The notes beneath the pieces were generated by a model. That model was given only the letters and a program-made list of their open reading frames with translations, was not told the origin of the DNA and searched no databases. Position numbers and translations under genes: made by a program. From UBA2160 sp964588665 (GTDB lineage: Bacteria; Chloroflexota; Dehalococcoidia; Lucifugimonadales; UBA1123): a DNA stretch of 18,533 nt. Positions 1 to 7,869 of this stretch are shown one piece after another. The stretch lies in the NCBI GenBank assembly GCA_964588665.1, contig CAZPQQ010000064.1, positions 1 to 18,533 of the forward strand, written 5' to 3'. Within the stretch, counting starts at the first letter, position 1, and each line of letters begins with the position of its first letter.

Positions 1-590
1 TGGGCGACAGGATGACCATCATGGTGGATGCTAACCAGGCCGAATCCAACGGTACTTGGCAGCCTGGAATACAGTGGGACTTCCGCCGAGCAGCGGACAC
101 CAGCCTGGCACTGCAAGACCTGGGCTGCTACTGGTTGGAGGAACCTTTGCCCGGTTTCGACTTCGACAGGTTGGCCGAGCTCAGGGGATCCGTGCGGATG
201 CCAATCGCCGGAGGTGAGGGACTGCCCGGCCTGCATGACTTTTTCAGGGCGTGTCAACAAGACGTTTATGACATCCTGCAGCCAGAAGTCCTGGTGTTGC
301 GCGGCGCTACAGCCATGCGTAAGGTCGGAACGTTGGCCGAGCTCTACGGAAAGCAGATCGTACCCCACAACGGCGGAGGAAACCTTGGTGTGATAGCGCA
401 CCTTCACCTGGTCGCCTCATGGCATCATTCGCCATTCCTGGAAATCCTCCACGATCCGCCGATTGGCGACTACAGGCACGGCTTTTCCATCATGGAAAAC
501 TACCCTGTCGTGGGAGGTGATGGCTTCATCGAGTTGCCGCAGGGACCGGGGCTTGGTGTCGAGATCGGCCGTGACCTTATCGCAGACTAG
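1..590 (+). CDS. Mandelate racemase/muconate lactonizing enzyme family protein, C-terminal part (5' truncated by window edge)
   Basis: The reading frame is open from base 3, so the gene starts outside the window. What remains is the (beta/alpha) barrel of an enolase-superfamily enzyme that abstracts a proton alpha to a carboxylate. Counting from the ATG at 12, the metal-ligand regions are MVDANQ (Asp6), WLEEPLP (Glu43/44) and GGEG (Glu69). VPHNGG (His119) is the usual catalytic His. The upstream KxK motif and capping domain are off the edge. The position 27 residues before the His, where mandelate racemase has the dyad Asp, is Glu92 (QPEV). Members of this superfamily act on many sugar acids and related substrates, and the specificity cannot be read from this part. 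The internal ATG at 12 lies inside the conserved barrel and is not the true start. No neighbour suggests a pathway. Confidence 0.85.
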   Translation, partial: GDRMTIMVDANQAESNGTWQPGIQWDFRRAADTSLALQDLGCYWLEEPLPGFDFDRLAELRGSVRMPIAGGEGLPGLHDFFRACQQDVYDILQPEVLVLRGATAMRKVGTLAELYGKQIVPHNGGGNLGVIAHLHLVASWHHSPFLEILHDPPIGDYRHGFSIMENYPVVGGDGFIELPQGPGLGVEIGRDLIAD

Positions 591-639
591 CGGTATTTAC
601 AGCAAATCCACCGTTGGAGGTTCTTTGCTGGTTTGAGCG

Positions 640-721
640 GCGCCCGGCGTCCCTTCGACCGGCTCAGAGCCTGCCCTAAGATTTCCGAAGGGGCGAACGG
701 AGTCGTAGGGCGCGCCCGGCG
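640..721. repeat. Dispersed intergenic repeat A, copy 1, flanked by a 10-bp direct repeat
   Basis: The 40-nt core at 661-700 (GGCTCAGAGCC ... GGGGCGAACGG) is almost identical to 15110-15149, differing at one base, and matches the reverse complement of 9560-9597. The perfect 10-bp sequence GCGCCCGGCG occurs on both sides (640-649 and 712-721), as a target duplication or recombination scar might. No coding frame fits this 591-839 gap. Repeats of this style are common between genes in several bacterial groups, but no mobilising enzyme is encoded here. Confidence 0.7.
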
Positions 722-758
722 GGTCCAGGTTCTCCATCAAGGTGCAAGTTCTTTTTGA

Positions 759-785
759 CCGTTCGTGGTGAGCCCGTCGAACCAC
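759..785. repeat. Dispersed intergenic repeat B, copy 1
   Basis: The sequence has the form CCGTTCGTGGTGAGC followed by CCGTCGAACCAC. Close copies are at 15190-15215 (same strand) and 9621-9646 (opposite strand), with partial copies at 15163-15180 and near 17350 and 17651. It lies about 60 bp after repeat A copy 1, and the same A-then-B order is seen between sdhA and sdhB. Confidence 0.65.
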
Positions 786-839
786 ATCCCGGCGCCCACT
801 CGCGACGCGATTGACGCTAGATTCTTGTGCACAGCACAC

Positions 840-1706
840 CTAGCGCTCTCCCGCCCAACCGCGGACGATGGCATCGCTCATTTTCGCTACTCGGGCCATC
901 TGTTTGACGTCGTGGACTCTCACGATGTCCGCGCCGTTGGCGATGGACAGGGCGACGGTCGCGGCAGTGCCCTCGATGCGGTCGTCGACGGGCAGGTCGA
1001 GTACGTAGCCTATGGTCGACTTGCGCGACATCCCGATCAGGAACGGCTGGCCCAGCGCTCGAAACTCGTCCAGTCGACGAAGGATTTCGAGATTGTGTTG
1101 CGCGGTCTTGCCGAACCCGATCCCCGGGTCGAGGATGATGTTCTCGCGAGCGACGCCAGCGGCCAGGGCGGCTTCGGTGATGCGCCGTAGCTCGGCGACA
1201 ACGTCGAGCACGACATCCGTGTAGCGTGTGTGGTCCTGGTTATGCATCAGCACCACGGGCACGCCGGATTCCGCCGCGACGCGGGCCATGTCCGGATCGC
1301 GCCGAAATCCCCAGATGTCGTTGATGACGCTGGCCCCTGCTTCGAGCGCCATCTCGGCGACGCGGGCTTTCTGGGTATCGATGCTGATCGGGACGTCGAC
1401 AGCCCGGGCCAGTGCTCGGATAACGGGCAGGACTCGAGCCAACTCTTCTTCCGCCGGAACTGGCGCCGCATCGGCATACACCGCCGGTGGCCGGGTGGAC
1501 TCGCCGCCAACGTCCACGATATCGGCGCCGTGCTCCTGCATTCGCAGGGCCTGATCGACCGCAGCCTCGACATCGGACCCAATTCCGTCGCCAGAGAACG
1601 AGTCGGGCGTGACGTTGATCACTCCCATGACGAAGGTTCTGGCACCCCATTCGAAGACGTTTCGGCCGATTGTCGTGGCCGGAACGTCCCGGCGTTTTGG
1701 CTCCAT
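840..1706 (-). CDS. folP: Dihydropteroate synthase
   Basis: This cytoplasmic folate-pathway enzyme condenses p-aminobenzoate with 6-hydroxymethyl-dihydropterin diphosphate to give dihydropteroate. The 288-residue product has the normal family length and TIM-barrel motifs: MGVINVTPDSFS (residues 27-38), VDVGGESTRP, ISIDTQKARVAEMALEAG, ASVINDI, VVLMHN, the pterin-binding ILDPGIGFGK, LIGMSRKS and a C-terminal RVHDV with the phosphate-binding Arg-x-His. The ATG at 1706 is preceded by an AAGGGAG ribosome-binding site (1711-1717, 4 nt spacing). The gene is divergent from the carboxyltransferase gene at 1785, with 78 bp between the starts. No other folate gene lies in the window. Confidence 0.96.
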   Translation of the reverse strand: MEPKRRDVPATTIGRNVFEWGARTFVMGVINVTPDSFSGDGIGSDVEAAVDQALRMQEHGADIVDVGGESTRPPAVYADAAPVPAEEELARVLPVIRALARAVDVPISIDTQKARVAEMALEAGASVINDIWGFRRDPDMARVAAESGVPVVLMHNQDHTRYTDVVLDVVAELRRITEAALAAGVARENIILDPGIGFGKTAQHNLEILRRLDEFRALGQPFLIGMSRKSTIGYVLDLPVDDRIEGTAATVALSIANGADIVRVHDVKQMARVAKMSDAIVRGWAGER

Positions 1707-1753
1707 TCTGCTCCCTTGCTCCGATAGCGGAATGACTGTACACTTTGACTTGA

Positions 1754-1782
1754 ATTATCCCACCTCAAGGCAGCCGATACAA
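1754..1782 (-). promoter_or_regulatory. Possible folP promoter in the divergent intergenic region
   Basis: Read on the minus strand, GATAAT (1754-1759) resembles a -10 box. TTGTAT lies 17 nt upstream (1777-1782) and is only a weak -35 match. It would start transcription about 40 nt before the folP ATG. No convincing promoter for the plus-strand gene was found in the same gap. Confidence 0.3.
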
Positions 1783-1784
1783 AG

Positions 1785-3347
1785 ATGGTCCTCAGACGTA
1801 AGGTCGAAACCAAACGCGAAGAACTGGCCCGCAAACGTGAAACCTCCCTCCTGGGCGGCGGTCAACGCAGGATTGACGCCCAACATAAAAGGGGCAAGCT
1901 CACGGCCAGGGAGCGCATCGACCTCTTGCTCGATGAAAACACCTTCGAAGAGCTCGACAGCTTCGTTCTCCACCGCTCTGTTGAGTTCGGCCTGGAGAAA
2001 CAGAAGTTCCTCGGCGATGCGGCGGTGACCGGGCACGGCAAGATCAACGGCAGGACCGCGTTCGTATACGCTCAAGACTTCACGGTTTTGGGGGGCTCCT
2101 TGTCCGAGGCCGCCGCCCAGAAGATATGCAAGGTGCAGGACCTGGCCATGGCCGCTGGCGCGCCTGTGATCGGCCTGATCGACTCAGGCGGAGCGCGCAT
2201 ACAGGAAGGCATCGACAGCCTGGCGGGATACAGCTCGATATTCCACCGAAACGTCTGGGCGTCCGGTGTGGTGCCGCAGATTTCGGTTATCCTCGGCCCA
2301 GCGGCTGGCGGCGCGACCTACTCCCCTGCCCTGACCGACTTCATCTTCATGGTCCGAGGCGTCGGACAGATGTACATCACCGGCCCGGATGTAATCAGGG
2401 CGGTCACCGGCGAGGACGTCACCCACGAAGCGCTCGGGGGAGCTGAACCGCACTCAACGCTCAGCGGTGTTTCGCACTTCACGTTCGACAACGAGCAACA
2501 GTGCATCGAACAGGTCCGCCGTCTCTTGGCGTTCCTGCCCCTCAACAACATGGAGGACCCTCCCCGACAGACGCCGACGGACGATCCGAACCGCATGGAC
2601 GAGGAGTTGGCGGACGTCGTTCCGGAGAACCCAAACCAACCCTACGACATGATGAACGTCATCTCTCGGGTCGTCGACAACGGCGATTTCATGCAGGTGC
2701 ACGAGCGGTACGCCCGCAACATCATCGTGGGCTTCGGCCGATTCGACGGCAGGGTCGCCGGCGTCGTCGCGCAGCAGCCCGAATACCTAGCTGGGGTCCT
2801 GGACATCAACTCGTCGGTCAAGGCCGCTCGATTCGTGAGGTTCTGCGACGCCTTCAACATCCCCGTGGTGACCTTCATCGACACCGCCGGCTTCATGCCG
2901 GGCACTGCGCAGGAGCACGGCGGGATCATCCGCAACGGCGCCAAGCTGATCTTCGCCTACGCCGAGGCGACGGTGCCGAAGATCAGCATCCTAACGCGCA
3001 AGGCTTTCGGCGGCGCCTACATCGTCATGAGCAGCAAGAACCTGACCAGCGACGTGAACTTCGCCTGGCCGACGGGCATCATAGCCGTCATGGGCGCGGA
3101 CGGCGCGGTCAACATCATTCACCGCGGCGAGATCGGGGCGGCCGACGACCCGGATGAGGAACGAGCGCGGCTGATCAGCGAATACGAAGAGCAGCTCATG
3201 AACCCGTACATCGCGGCGGGCCGAGGGATGATCGACGACGTCATCGACCCAGTGCACACGCGGCCCAAGATCATTCGCGCCCTGCAGATGTTGGAGAACA
3301 AACGCGAGTCGCTGCCGCCCAAAAAGCATGGAAGCGTGCCTTTGTGA
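1785..3347 (+). CDS. Acyl-CoA (propionyl/methylmalonyl-CoA type) carboxyltransferase subunit, 12S/PccB/MmdA-like
   Basis: This subunit moves a carboxyl group between carboxybiotin and an acyl-CoA, usually propionyl-CoA <-> methylmalonyl-CoA. The 520-residue length is normal, with two crotonase-fold halves. The N half shows GGGQRRIDAQHKRGKLTARERIDLL (about residues 24-48), GGSLSEAAAQK and the oxyanion-hole region SGGARIQEGIDSLAGY. The C half shows AGFMPGTAQEHGGIIRNGAKL, TRKAFGGAYIVM and FAWPTGIIAVMGADGAVNII. The ATG at 1785 has only a weak ribosome-binding site but matches the usual family N-terminus. The stop overlaps the next start as GTGA (3344-3347), implying translational coupling. The same domain occurs in propionyl-CoA carboxylase beta, methylmalonyl-CoA decarboxylase alpha and the transcarboxylase 12S subunit. 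The neighbouring 5S-like gene makes the last worth considering, but sequence alone does not decide. Confidence 0.93.
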   Translation: MVLRRKVETKREELARKRETSLLGGGQRRIDAQHKRGKLTARERIDLLLDENTFEELDSFVLHRSVEFGLEKQKFLGDAAVTGHGKINGRTAFVYAQDFTVLGGSLSEAAAQKICKVQDLAMAAGAPVIGLIDSGGARIQEGIDSLAGYSSIFHRNVWASGVVPQISVILGPAAGGATYSPALTDFIFMVRGVGQMYITGPDVIRAVTGEDVTHEALGGAEPHSTLSGVSHFTFDNEQQCIEQVRRLLAFLPLNNMEDPPRQTPTDDPNRMDEELADVVPENPNQPYDMMNVISRVVDNGDFMQVHERYARNIIVGFGRFDGRVAGVVAQQPEYLAGVLDINSSVKAARFVRFCDAFNIPVVTFIDTAGFMPGTAQEHGGIIRNGAKLIFAYAEATVPKISILTRKAFGGAYIVMSSKNLTSDVNFAWPTGIIAVMGADGAVNIIHRGEIGAADDPDEERARLISEYEEQLMNPYIAAGRGMIDDVIDPVHTRPKIIRALQMLENKRESLPPKKHGSVPL

Positions 3348-3553
3348 GGGTCATCGCCCAAGGCGGCGACTCTGGTACGGACCCGGCTGTCATGACAGCC
3401 GTGATCGCGGCCATCGAGGCGTTCATGGAGCAGGAAGCCGTTCAAACAACGTCGCGCCGCATCAACGGACTTGGCGCTTGGCGAACGGCCATGTGGTCCG
3501 CTCAACCACAGCCCACATTCGGCGCCGCCAGATCGTGGCGCGGCATCAGTTAA
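3344..3553 (+). CDS. Small carboxyltransferase-associated subunit (OadG C-terminal/MmdE-like), probable
   Basis: This 69-residue frame starts with GTG inside the stop of the upstream carboxyltransferase gene (GTGA overlap) and ends 25 nt before the next gene. Residues about 14-47 contain an Ala/Ile-rich helix (AVMTAVIAAIEAF), then a basic patch SRRI and GAWRTAMW. That order (helix, R-R-I, W-R) resembles the soluble tail of oxaloacetate decarboxylase gamma and the small subunits beside methylmalonyl-CoA decarboxylases and transcarboxylases. There is no membrane segment. Such proteins help assembly between the carboxyltransferase and the biotin carrier. The similarity is from memory of the family pattern; the coupling and position are direct observations. 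The tail after residue 50 has low information and may not be conserved. Confidence 0.6.
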   Translation: MRVIAQGGDSGTDPAVMTAVIAAIEAFMEQEAVQTTSRRINGLGAWRTAMWSAQPQPTFGAARSWRGIS

Positions 3554-3578
3554 CACTCCGAATTCGAATGCGGATCAA

Positions 3579-5444
3579 ATGACAGCCAATCCAATAAAGA
3601 TCACCGACACGACCTTTCGGGACGCCCATCAGAGCCTGATGGCCACCCGGCTGCGCATCGAGGACATGGAGCCTCTGGCCGCCAAGATCGACGCGGTCGG
3701 TTTCCACTCGGCGGAGGTATGGGGCGGCGCGACGTTCGATTCCACCACTCGATTCCTCGCCGAGGACCCATGGGATCGTCTTCGCACGTTCAAGCGATTG
3801 ATGCCGAACACGCCTCTGATGATGTTGCTCAGAGGCCAGTCGCTGGTCGGTTACAGGACGTACGCCGACGATGTAGTGGACTGTTTCGTCGAACGCTCCG
3901 CGGAGAACGGCATCGACATCTTCCGGGTTTTCGACGCCCTCAACTACGAGCCGAATCTGGAGCGGGCCGCCGCCGCCGTCAAACGCAGCGGGAAGCACCT
4001 TCAGATGGCGATCTGCTACTCGCTGACGGCAGAAGGCAGGCTCGGTGGGCCGATCTACAATCTGGACTACTACGTTGATCGCGCGAAACGGTTCCTCGAC
4101 CTCGGCGCCGACAGCATCTGCCTCAAAGACATGGGCGGGCTTATGGCCCCCTACGACGCCCACGAGTTGATAACCGCTCTCAAAGAATTTCTGGACGTGC
4201 CGATTCAACTTCACACCCACTACACTAGCGGAATGGCATCGATGACGGCTCTGAAAGCCATCGAGGCGGGCATCGACGTCATCGACACGTGCCTCTCGCC
4301 GCTGGCGCTCAGGACATCCCAACCGGCAATCGAGCCGTTGGTCGTGACGCTGTCCGACACCGAACGCGACACGGGACTCGACCTGGCCTCGTTGCTGGAG
4401 ATCAGCGACGAACTGGAGACGATTCTGCCCAGGTACCGGGAGCAGCTTCAGACGCCCAAGGCCGCTGTTATCGACGCCAACGTGCTCTCGCACCAGATTC
4501 CGGGCGGCATGGCCTCCAATCTGGTGTCGCAGCTACGAGAAGCCGGCGCATTGGACCGGCTGAACGACGTCTTGACCGAGATACCGCGCACGCGGGCCGA
4601 GCTCGGTTTTCCGCCGCTGGTGACCCCAATGAGTCAGATGGTCGGATCACAGTCGGTGAGCAACGTCCTGTTCGGTCGCTACTCGATGCTGTCCGAACCG
4701 GTGAAAGACTACATTCGCGGCAATTACGGAGAAGCCCCGTCGGAGATCGACGAGGCGTTGCGAAACAAAGTCGCGGAAGAGGACGGCGGGTCCGTCAACA
4801 TGGCCCCGGCCCGTCCGGCGGACGCACTGACGCCCGAAATGGGCGAGGCGCGAGATGCCGTCGCCGAGATATCAGAGGACATCGACGACGTCCTGATCTA
4901 CGCACTGTATCCGCAGACGGGATTGCGCTTCCTGAAGATCAAGCACGGTTTGGAGCCGGTCCCCGACGAAATGAAATCCAAGACCCTGGAGCAGGTGGAG
5001 CAAGAGGCCGCAGCTTCGACCCAATCGTCGTCCGGCGCTGCCGCTGACGCGCCGCCTCCCTCAGCGCGAGCGAGGCGATTCAACGTCTACGTCGGCGAGC
5101 AGTTCTTCGAGGTGGACGTCGATCCTGTCGGAGTCGCTGCATCCGGACAGGCAGCCGGTGCCCCGGTCGTCGCTCCCAGCACACCTGTGGCACCGGCCGC
5201 GAGCGCAGCACCCGCTGCGGTTGACGGCGAGACCTCGCTGCTGGCTCCGATGCCCGGCATCATCGTCAAGTACTCGGTTGAGGTCGGACAGCAGGTCGCA
5301 GCCGGCGAACCCGTCGTGGTGCTAGAAGCAATGAAGATGCAAAACGTCCTCCCCGCCCCTGTTGGCGGGACGGTCAAAGCGCTGGGCGTATCGCCCGGTG
5401 ACCAGGTCGTCAAAGACGATGTCCTGGCAACAATCTCGTCGTAG
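3579..5444 (+). CDS. Pyruvate/oxaloacetate carboxyltransferase fused to a biotin carrier domain (PycB/OadA/transcarboxylase 5S-1.3S type)
   Basis: This 621-residue protein transfers carboxyl groups between a keto acid (oxaloacetate/pyruvate) and biotin. The N-terminal TIM barrel opens with ITDTTFRDAHQSL. Its metal site should be Asp15, Lys183 (LKDMGG, the carbamylated Lys of the family) and His212/His214 (HTHYTSGMA). A PYC/OADA-type domain follows, with MSQMVGSQSVSNVLFGRY and EPVKDYIRGNYG. A Pro/Ala-rich linker (about residues 500-545) leads to the biotinyl domain, with EAMKMQ carrying the biotin Lys586. ATG 3579 was chosen because ITDTTFRD directly follows and earlier in-frame sequence overlaps the small upstream gene. 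It has no ATP-grasp biotin carboxylase domain, so it is not a complete pyruvate carboxylase. With the upstream 12S-like gene it could form a transcarboxylase, or it could serve as PycB or OadA with distant partners. Confidence 0.92.
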   Translation: MTANPIKITDTTFRDAHQSLMATRLRIEDMEPLAAKIDAVGFHSAEVWGGATFDSTTRFLAEDPWDRLRTFKRLMPNTPLMMLLRGQSLVGYRTYADDVVDCFVERSAENGIDIFRVFDALNYEPNLERAAAAVKRSGKHLQMAICYSLTAEGRLGGPIYNLDYYVDRAKRFLDLGADSICLKDMGGLMAPYDAHELITALKEFLDVPIQLHTHYTSGMASMTALKAIEAGIDVIDTCLSPLALRTSQPAIEPLVVTLSDTERDTGLDLASLLEISDELETILPRYREQLQTPKAAVIDANVLSHQIPGGMASNLVSQLREAGALDRLNDVLTEIPRTRAELGFPPLVTPMSQMVGSQSVSNVLFGRYSMLSEPVKDYIRGNYGEAPSEIDEALRNKVAEEDGGSVNMAPARPADALTPEMGEARDAVAEISEDIDDVLIYALYPQTGLRFLKIKHGLEPVPDEMKSKTLEQVEQEAAASTQSSSGAAADAPPPSARARRFNVYVGEQFFEVDVDPVGVAASGQAAGAPVVAPSTPVAPAASAAPAAVDGETSLLAPMPGIIVKYSVEVGQQVAAGEPVVVLEAMKMQNVLPAPVGGTVKALGVSPGDQVVKDDVLATISS

Positions 5445-5486
5445 GTAGACGCCTCTGAATTGAGGCAGTGTCGAAAGGAGCAAACC

Positions 5487-6695
5487 TTGGTAGATGAACA
5501 GGCGATTGGCGCTGCAAAAGAGCATTTTGGCGTCGTGGTTCGAGAACAGCTCGAGCGCGTGGAACGGTTGAAGAACGAGCCCGACTGGGTTGACTACTCG
5601 TCGCTCTCCCCCATCATCATCGGGATGTTGGGCGGCGACGGCATCGGCCCCATGATCAGCAACGAGACGCAGAAGGTGCTCGAATATCTCCTGCGAGACG
5701 ACGTCGCAGCCGGGAAGATCGACTTTCGGGTCCTCGACGGCCTCACGATCGAGAATCGCGCCGAAAAGATGCAGTCGATTCCGGACGACGTGCTCGTGGA
5801 GATCAAGAAGTGCCACGTCACTCTCAAGGGACCGACGCACACCCCGGAGCAAGGCGACGGATGGCCCAACATCGAAAGCGCCAACGTGAGGATGCGCAAA
5901 GAGCTGGACCTATTCGCCAACGTGCGCCCCGTCAGGATTCCGGCTGAGGGCATCGACTGGACGTTCTTCCGAGAGAACACGGAAGACCTCTACGCGGTCG
6001 GCAGCCAGGGACTCAACGTAACCGAAGATCTGGCGGTGGACTTCCGAGTCATCACCAGCCAGGGTTCGCGGCGCATCATCGACGCCGCGTTCGCTCACGC
6101 GAAGCGCGCGGGCAAGTCGAAGGTGACGATCGTAACCAAAGCCAACGTGGTCAAGACGACCGACGGCAAGTTCCTGGACATCGCCCGTGAAGTCTCCGAA
6201 AACTATCCGGGCATCGACTGGGACGGCTGGTACATCGACATCATGACCGCCAAGCTGTTGGACAAGAAACGCCGCAACGAGTTCGAGGTGCTGGCGCTGC
6301 CAAACCTCTACGGCGACATCCTTACCGACGAGGCGGCCGAGCTCCAGGGCGGAGTCGGAACTGCGGGCAGCGCCAACATCGGCAAGGTGTATGCCATGTT
6401 CGAGGCGATCCACGGCAGCGCCCCAAGGATGGTTCAAGAGAATCGTGACCAGTTCGCCGACCCAAGCTCTTTGCTGCGCGCAGGCGCCATGATGCTGGAG
6501 CATATCGGATACGAAGATCTTGGCAAGAGGCTGCACAAGGCCATCGACATCTGCGGCCAGTACGAGCGCAAGGTCGTCACAACAGGACGCAACACCGGCG
6601 CGACCGGCGAAGAGTTCGGACAGTACATCATGGACACCGTTGTCGACCCCAAGATCGAAGAGCGGTGGCAGGAGTACGTCGACACCATCGGATAG
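5487..6695 (+). CDS. icd: Isocitrate dehydrogenase (isocitrate/isopropylmalate dehydrogenase family)
   Basis: This enzyme oxidatively decarboxylates isocitrate to 2-oxoglutarate in the TCA cycle. The 402 residues carry GGDGIGP (50-55), LKGPTHTPEQGDGWPNIES, substrate-binding Ser131, Asn133, Arg137 and Arg147 in a SxNxxxR...R pattern, FFRENTEDLYAVGS, TIVTKANVVKTTDGKF, the metal-binding NLYGDILTDEAAEL, and the nucleotide loop HGSAPRM. At the position where E. coli NADP-IDH has Lys-Tyr after HGTAP, this protein has Arg-Met, so NAD versus NADP use is left open. The start is TTG at 5487: a strong AAAGGAG (5474-5480) sits 6 nt before it, and no ATG lies nearby in frame. Upstream stop to this start is 42 nt, so co-transcription with the biotin gene is likely. 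A hairpin follows at 6755. Confidence 0.93.
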   Translation: MVDEQAIGAAKEHFGVVVREQLERVERLKNEPDWVDYSSLSPIIIGMLGGDGIGPMISNETQKVLEYLLRDDVAAGKIDFRVLDGLTIENRAEKMQSIPDDVLVEIKKCHVTLKGPTHTPEQGDGWPNIESANVRMRKELDLFANVRPVRIPAEGIDWTFFRENTEDLYAVGSQGLNVTEDLAVDFRVITSQGSRRIIDAAFAHAKRAGKSKVTIVTKANVVKTTDGKFLDIAREVSENYPGIDWDGWYIDIMTAKLLDKKRRNEFEVLALPNLYGDILTDEAAELQGGVGTAGSANIGKVYAMFEAIHGSAPRMVQENRDQFADPSSLLRAGAMMLEHIGYEDLGKRLHKAIDICGQYERKVVTTGRNTGATGEEFGQYIMDTVVDPKIEERWQEYVDTIG

Positions 6696-6754
6696 CAGGA
6701 CAATGACCTCCAGTCAGTCATCGCTAGCCAACATATTCGAGCCATGATGCATAA

Positions 6755-6781
6755 CTGGCCCGCGACACAAACGCGGGCCAG
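6755..6781 (+). terminator. Terminator-type hairpin after isocitrate dehydrogenase
   Basis: A perfect 10-bp stem CTGGCCCGCG/CGCGGGCCAG encloses a 7-nt loop (6765-6771) and is followed by CTTTGCG. The T tract is short, so it may be a weak terminator or an attenuator between icd and mdh. Confidence 0.6.
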
Positions 6782-6818
6782 CTTTGCGTAAACCACAAAC
6801 GAGCGAGGTGGCACAACC

Positions 6819-7751
6819 ATGAGGAACAAAGTTACAGTTGTCGGCGCAGGAAACGTGGGCGCCACCGCGGCGCAGCGGATATTCGACCGCGGCTACGCGG
6901 ACGTGGTCCTGGTGGACATCGTCGAGGGCCTGCCCCAGGGCAAAGCGCTGGACATGCAGGAGTCCGGACCGGTAGTCGCATCCGACGCCAAGGTAATCGG
7001 CACGAACGGGTACGAAGAGACAGCCAATTCAGACGTCGTCGTCATCACATCGGGCATCGCCCGCCGTCCGGGCATGAGCCGCGACGACTTGCTGCTGACG
7101 AACATGAAGATAATCTCCAGCGTCGTCCAGGAGGTGGCCCCTCTGTCTCCGGACGGCATACTGCTGATCGTCACCAACCCGCTGGACGCAATGGCGCAGC
7201 AAGCGTTCAAAGTCAGTGGCTTTCCGAAGAACCGTGTGGTCGGCATGGCCGGCATCCTGGACACAGCCCGGTTCCGGACCTTCCTCGCCGAGGAGCTCAA
7301 CGTTTCGGTCGAGTCCATCGAAGCATACGTCTTAGGCGGACATGGCGACACGATGGTGCCCGTCGTCGGAAGCACGACCGTGGGCGGCACGCCAATCTCG
7401 AAGCTGCTTTCGGCTGAGCGGCTGGACTCCATCGTCAAACGGACCCAAGACGGCGGAGCGGAGATCGTCAACCTGCTCAAGACCGGCAGCGCCTACTACG
7501 CGCCGTCGGCCGCGATCGCGCAGATGGTCGAAGCCATCCTTCTCGACAAGAAGCAGATCCTCCCCTGCACCGCCTACCTGGAGGGCGAGTACGGAGTCGA
7601 CGGCCTATTCGTCGGCGTGCCGATCAAACTCGGCGCGGGCGGCGTCGAAGAAGTGATCGAGTTCGATCTGAACGCGTCTGAAGCGGAAGCGCTCAAGAGC
7701 TCCGCCGCTTCGGTGCAGGAGCTGGTCGACGTCATGGCGAACGCTGAGTAA
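6819..7751 (+). CDS. mdh: Malate dehydrogenase (LDH-like, NAD-dependent)
   Basis: This enzyme interconverts malate and oxaloacetate in the TCA cycle, supplying or consuming the keto acid handled by the carboxyltransferase upstream. The 310 residues have the Rossmann start VTVVGAGNVGATAA, an acidic VDI at the end of the second strand (typical of NAD preference), GIARRPGMSRDDLL with the two substrate-binding Arg of MDH rather than the Gln of LDH, the VTNPLDAM Asn, GILDTARFR and the catalytic GGHGDTMVP His. The start has GAGGTG (6805-6810) 8 nt upstream of ATG. It lies 123 bp after icd, beyond a hairpin, and has a strong terminator of its own. Confidence 0.96.
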   Translation: MRNKVTVVGAGNVGATAAQRIFDRGYADVVLVDIVEGLPQGKALDMQESGPVVASDAKVIGTNGYEETANSDVVVITSGIARRPGMSRDDLLLTNMKIISSVVQEVAPLSPDGILLIVTNPLDAMAQQAFKVSGFPKNRVVGMAGILDTARFRTFLAEELNVSVESIEAYVLGGHGDTMVPVVGSTTVGGTPISKLLSAERLDSIVKRTQDGGAEIVNLLKTGSAYYAPSAAIAQMVEAILLDKKQILPCTAYLEGEYGVDGLFVGVPIKLGAGGVEEVIEFDLNASEAEALKSSAASVQELVDVMANAE

Positions 7752-7769
7752 ACGTCTGCCATCGAATGG

Positions 7770-7797
7770 AAAGAGCCCCCTTGAGTGGGGGCTCTTT
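7770..7797 (+). terminator. Rho-independent terminator after mdh
   Basis: An 11-bp perfect stem AAAGAGCCCCC/GGGGGCTCTTT with a 6-nt loop TTGAGT (7781-7786), then ATTTC. It starts 19 bp after the mdh stop and closes the carboxyltransferase-icd-mdh block. Confidence 0.9.
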
Positions 7798-7869
7798 ATT
7801 TCAATCCAGTATCCGCACACGGGCGAACAACAATCAGACTGAATCGACCTCTCCTAAAGGGGAACCGAT

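Noticed and set aside
640..785. CRISPR array in the left intergenic repeats
   Set aside because: Repeats A and B are different sequences, not regularly spaced, and occur once or twice per site; no cas genes.
3471..3578. 36-residue N-terminal extension of the biotin-containing carboxyltransferase from an upstream ATG
   Set aside because: It overlaps the small coupled gene, has no family similarity, and the family N-terminus (ITDTTFRD) begins just after ATG 3579.
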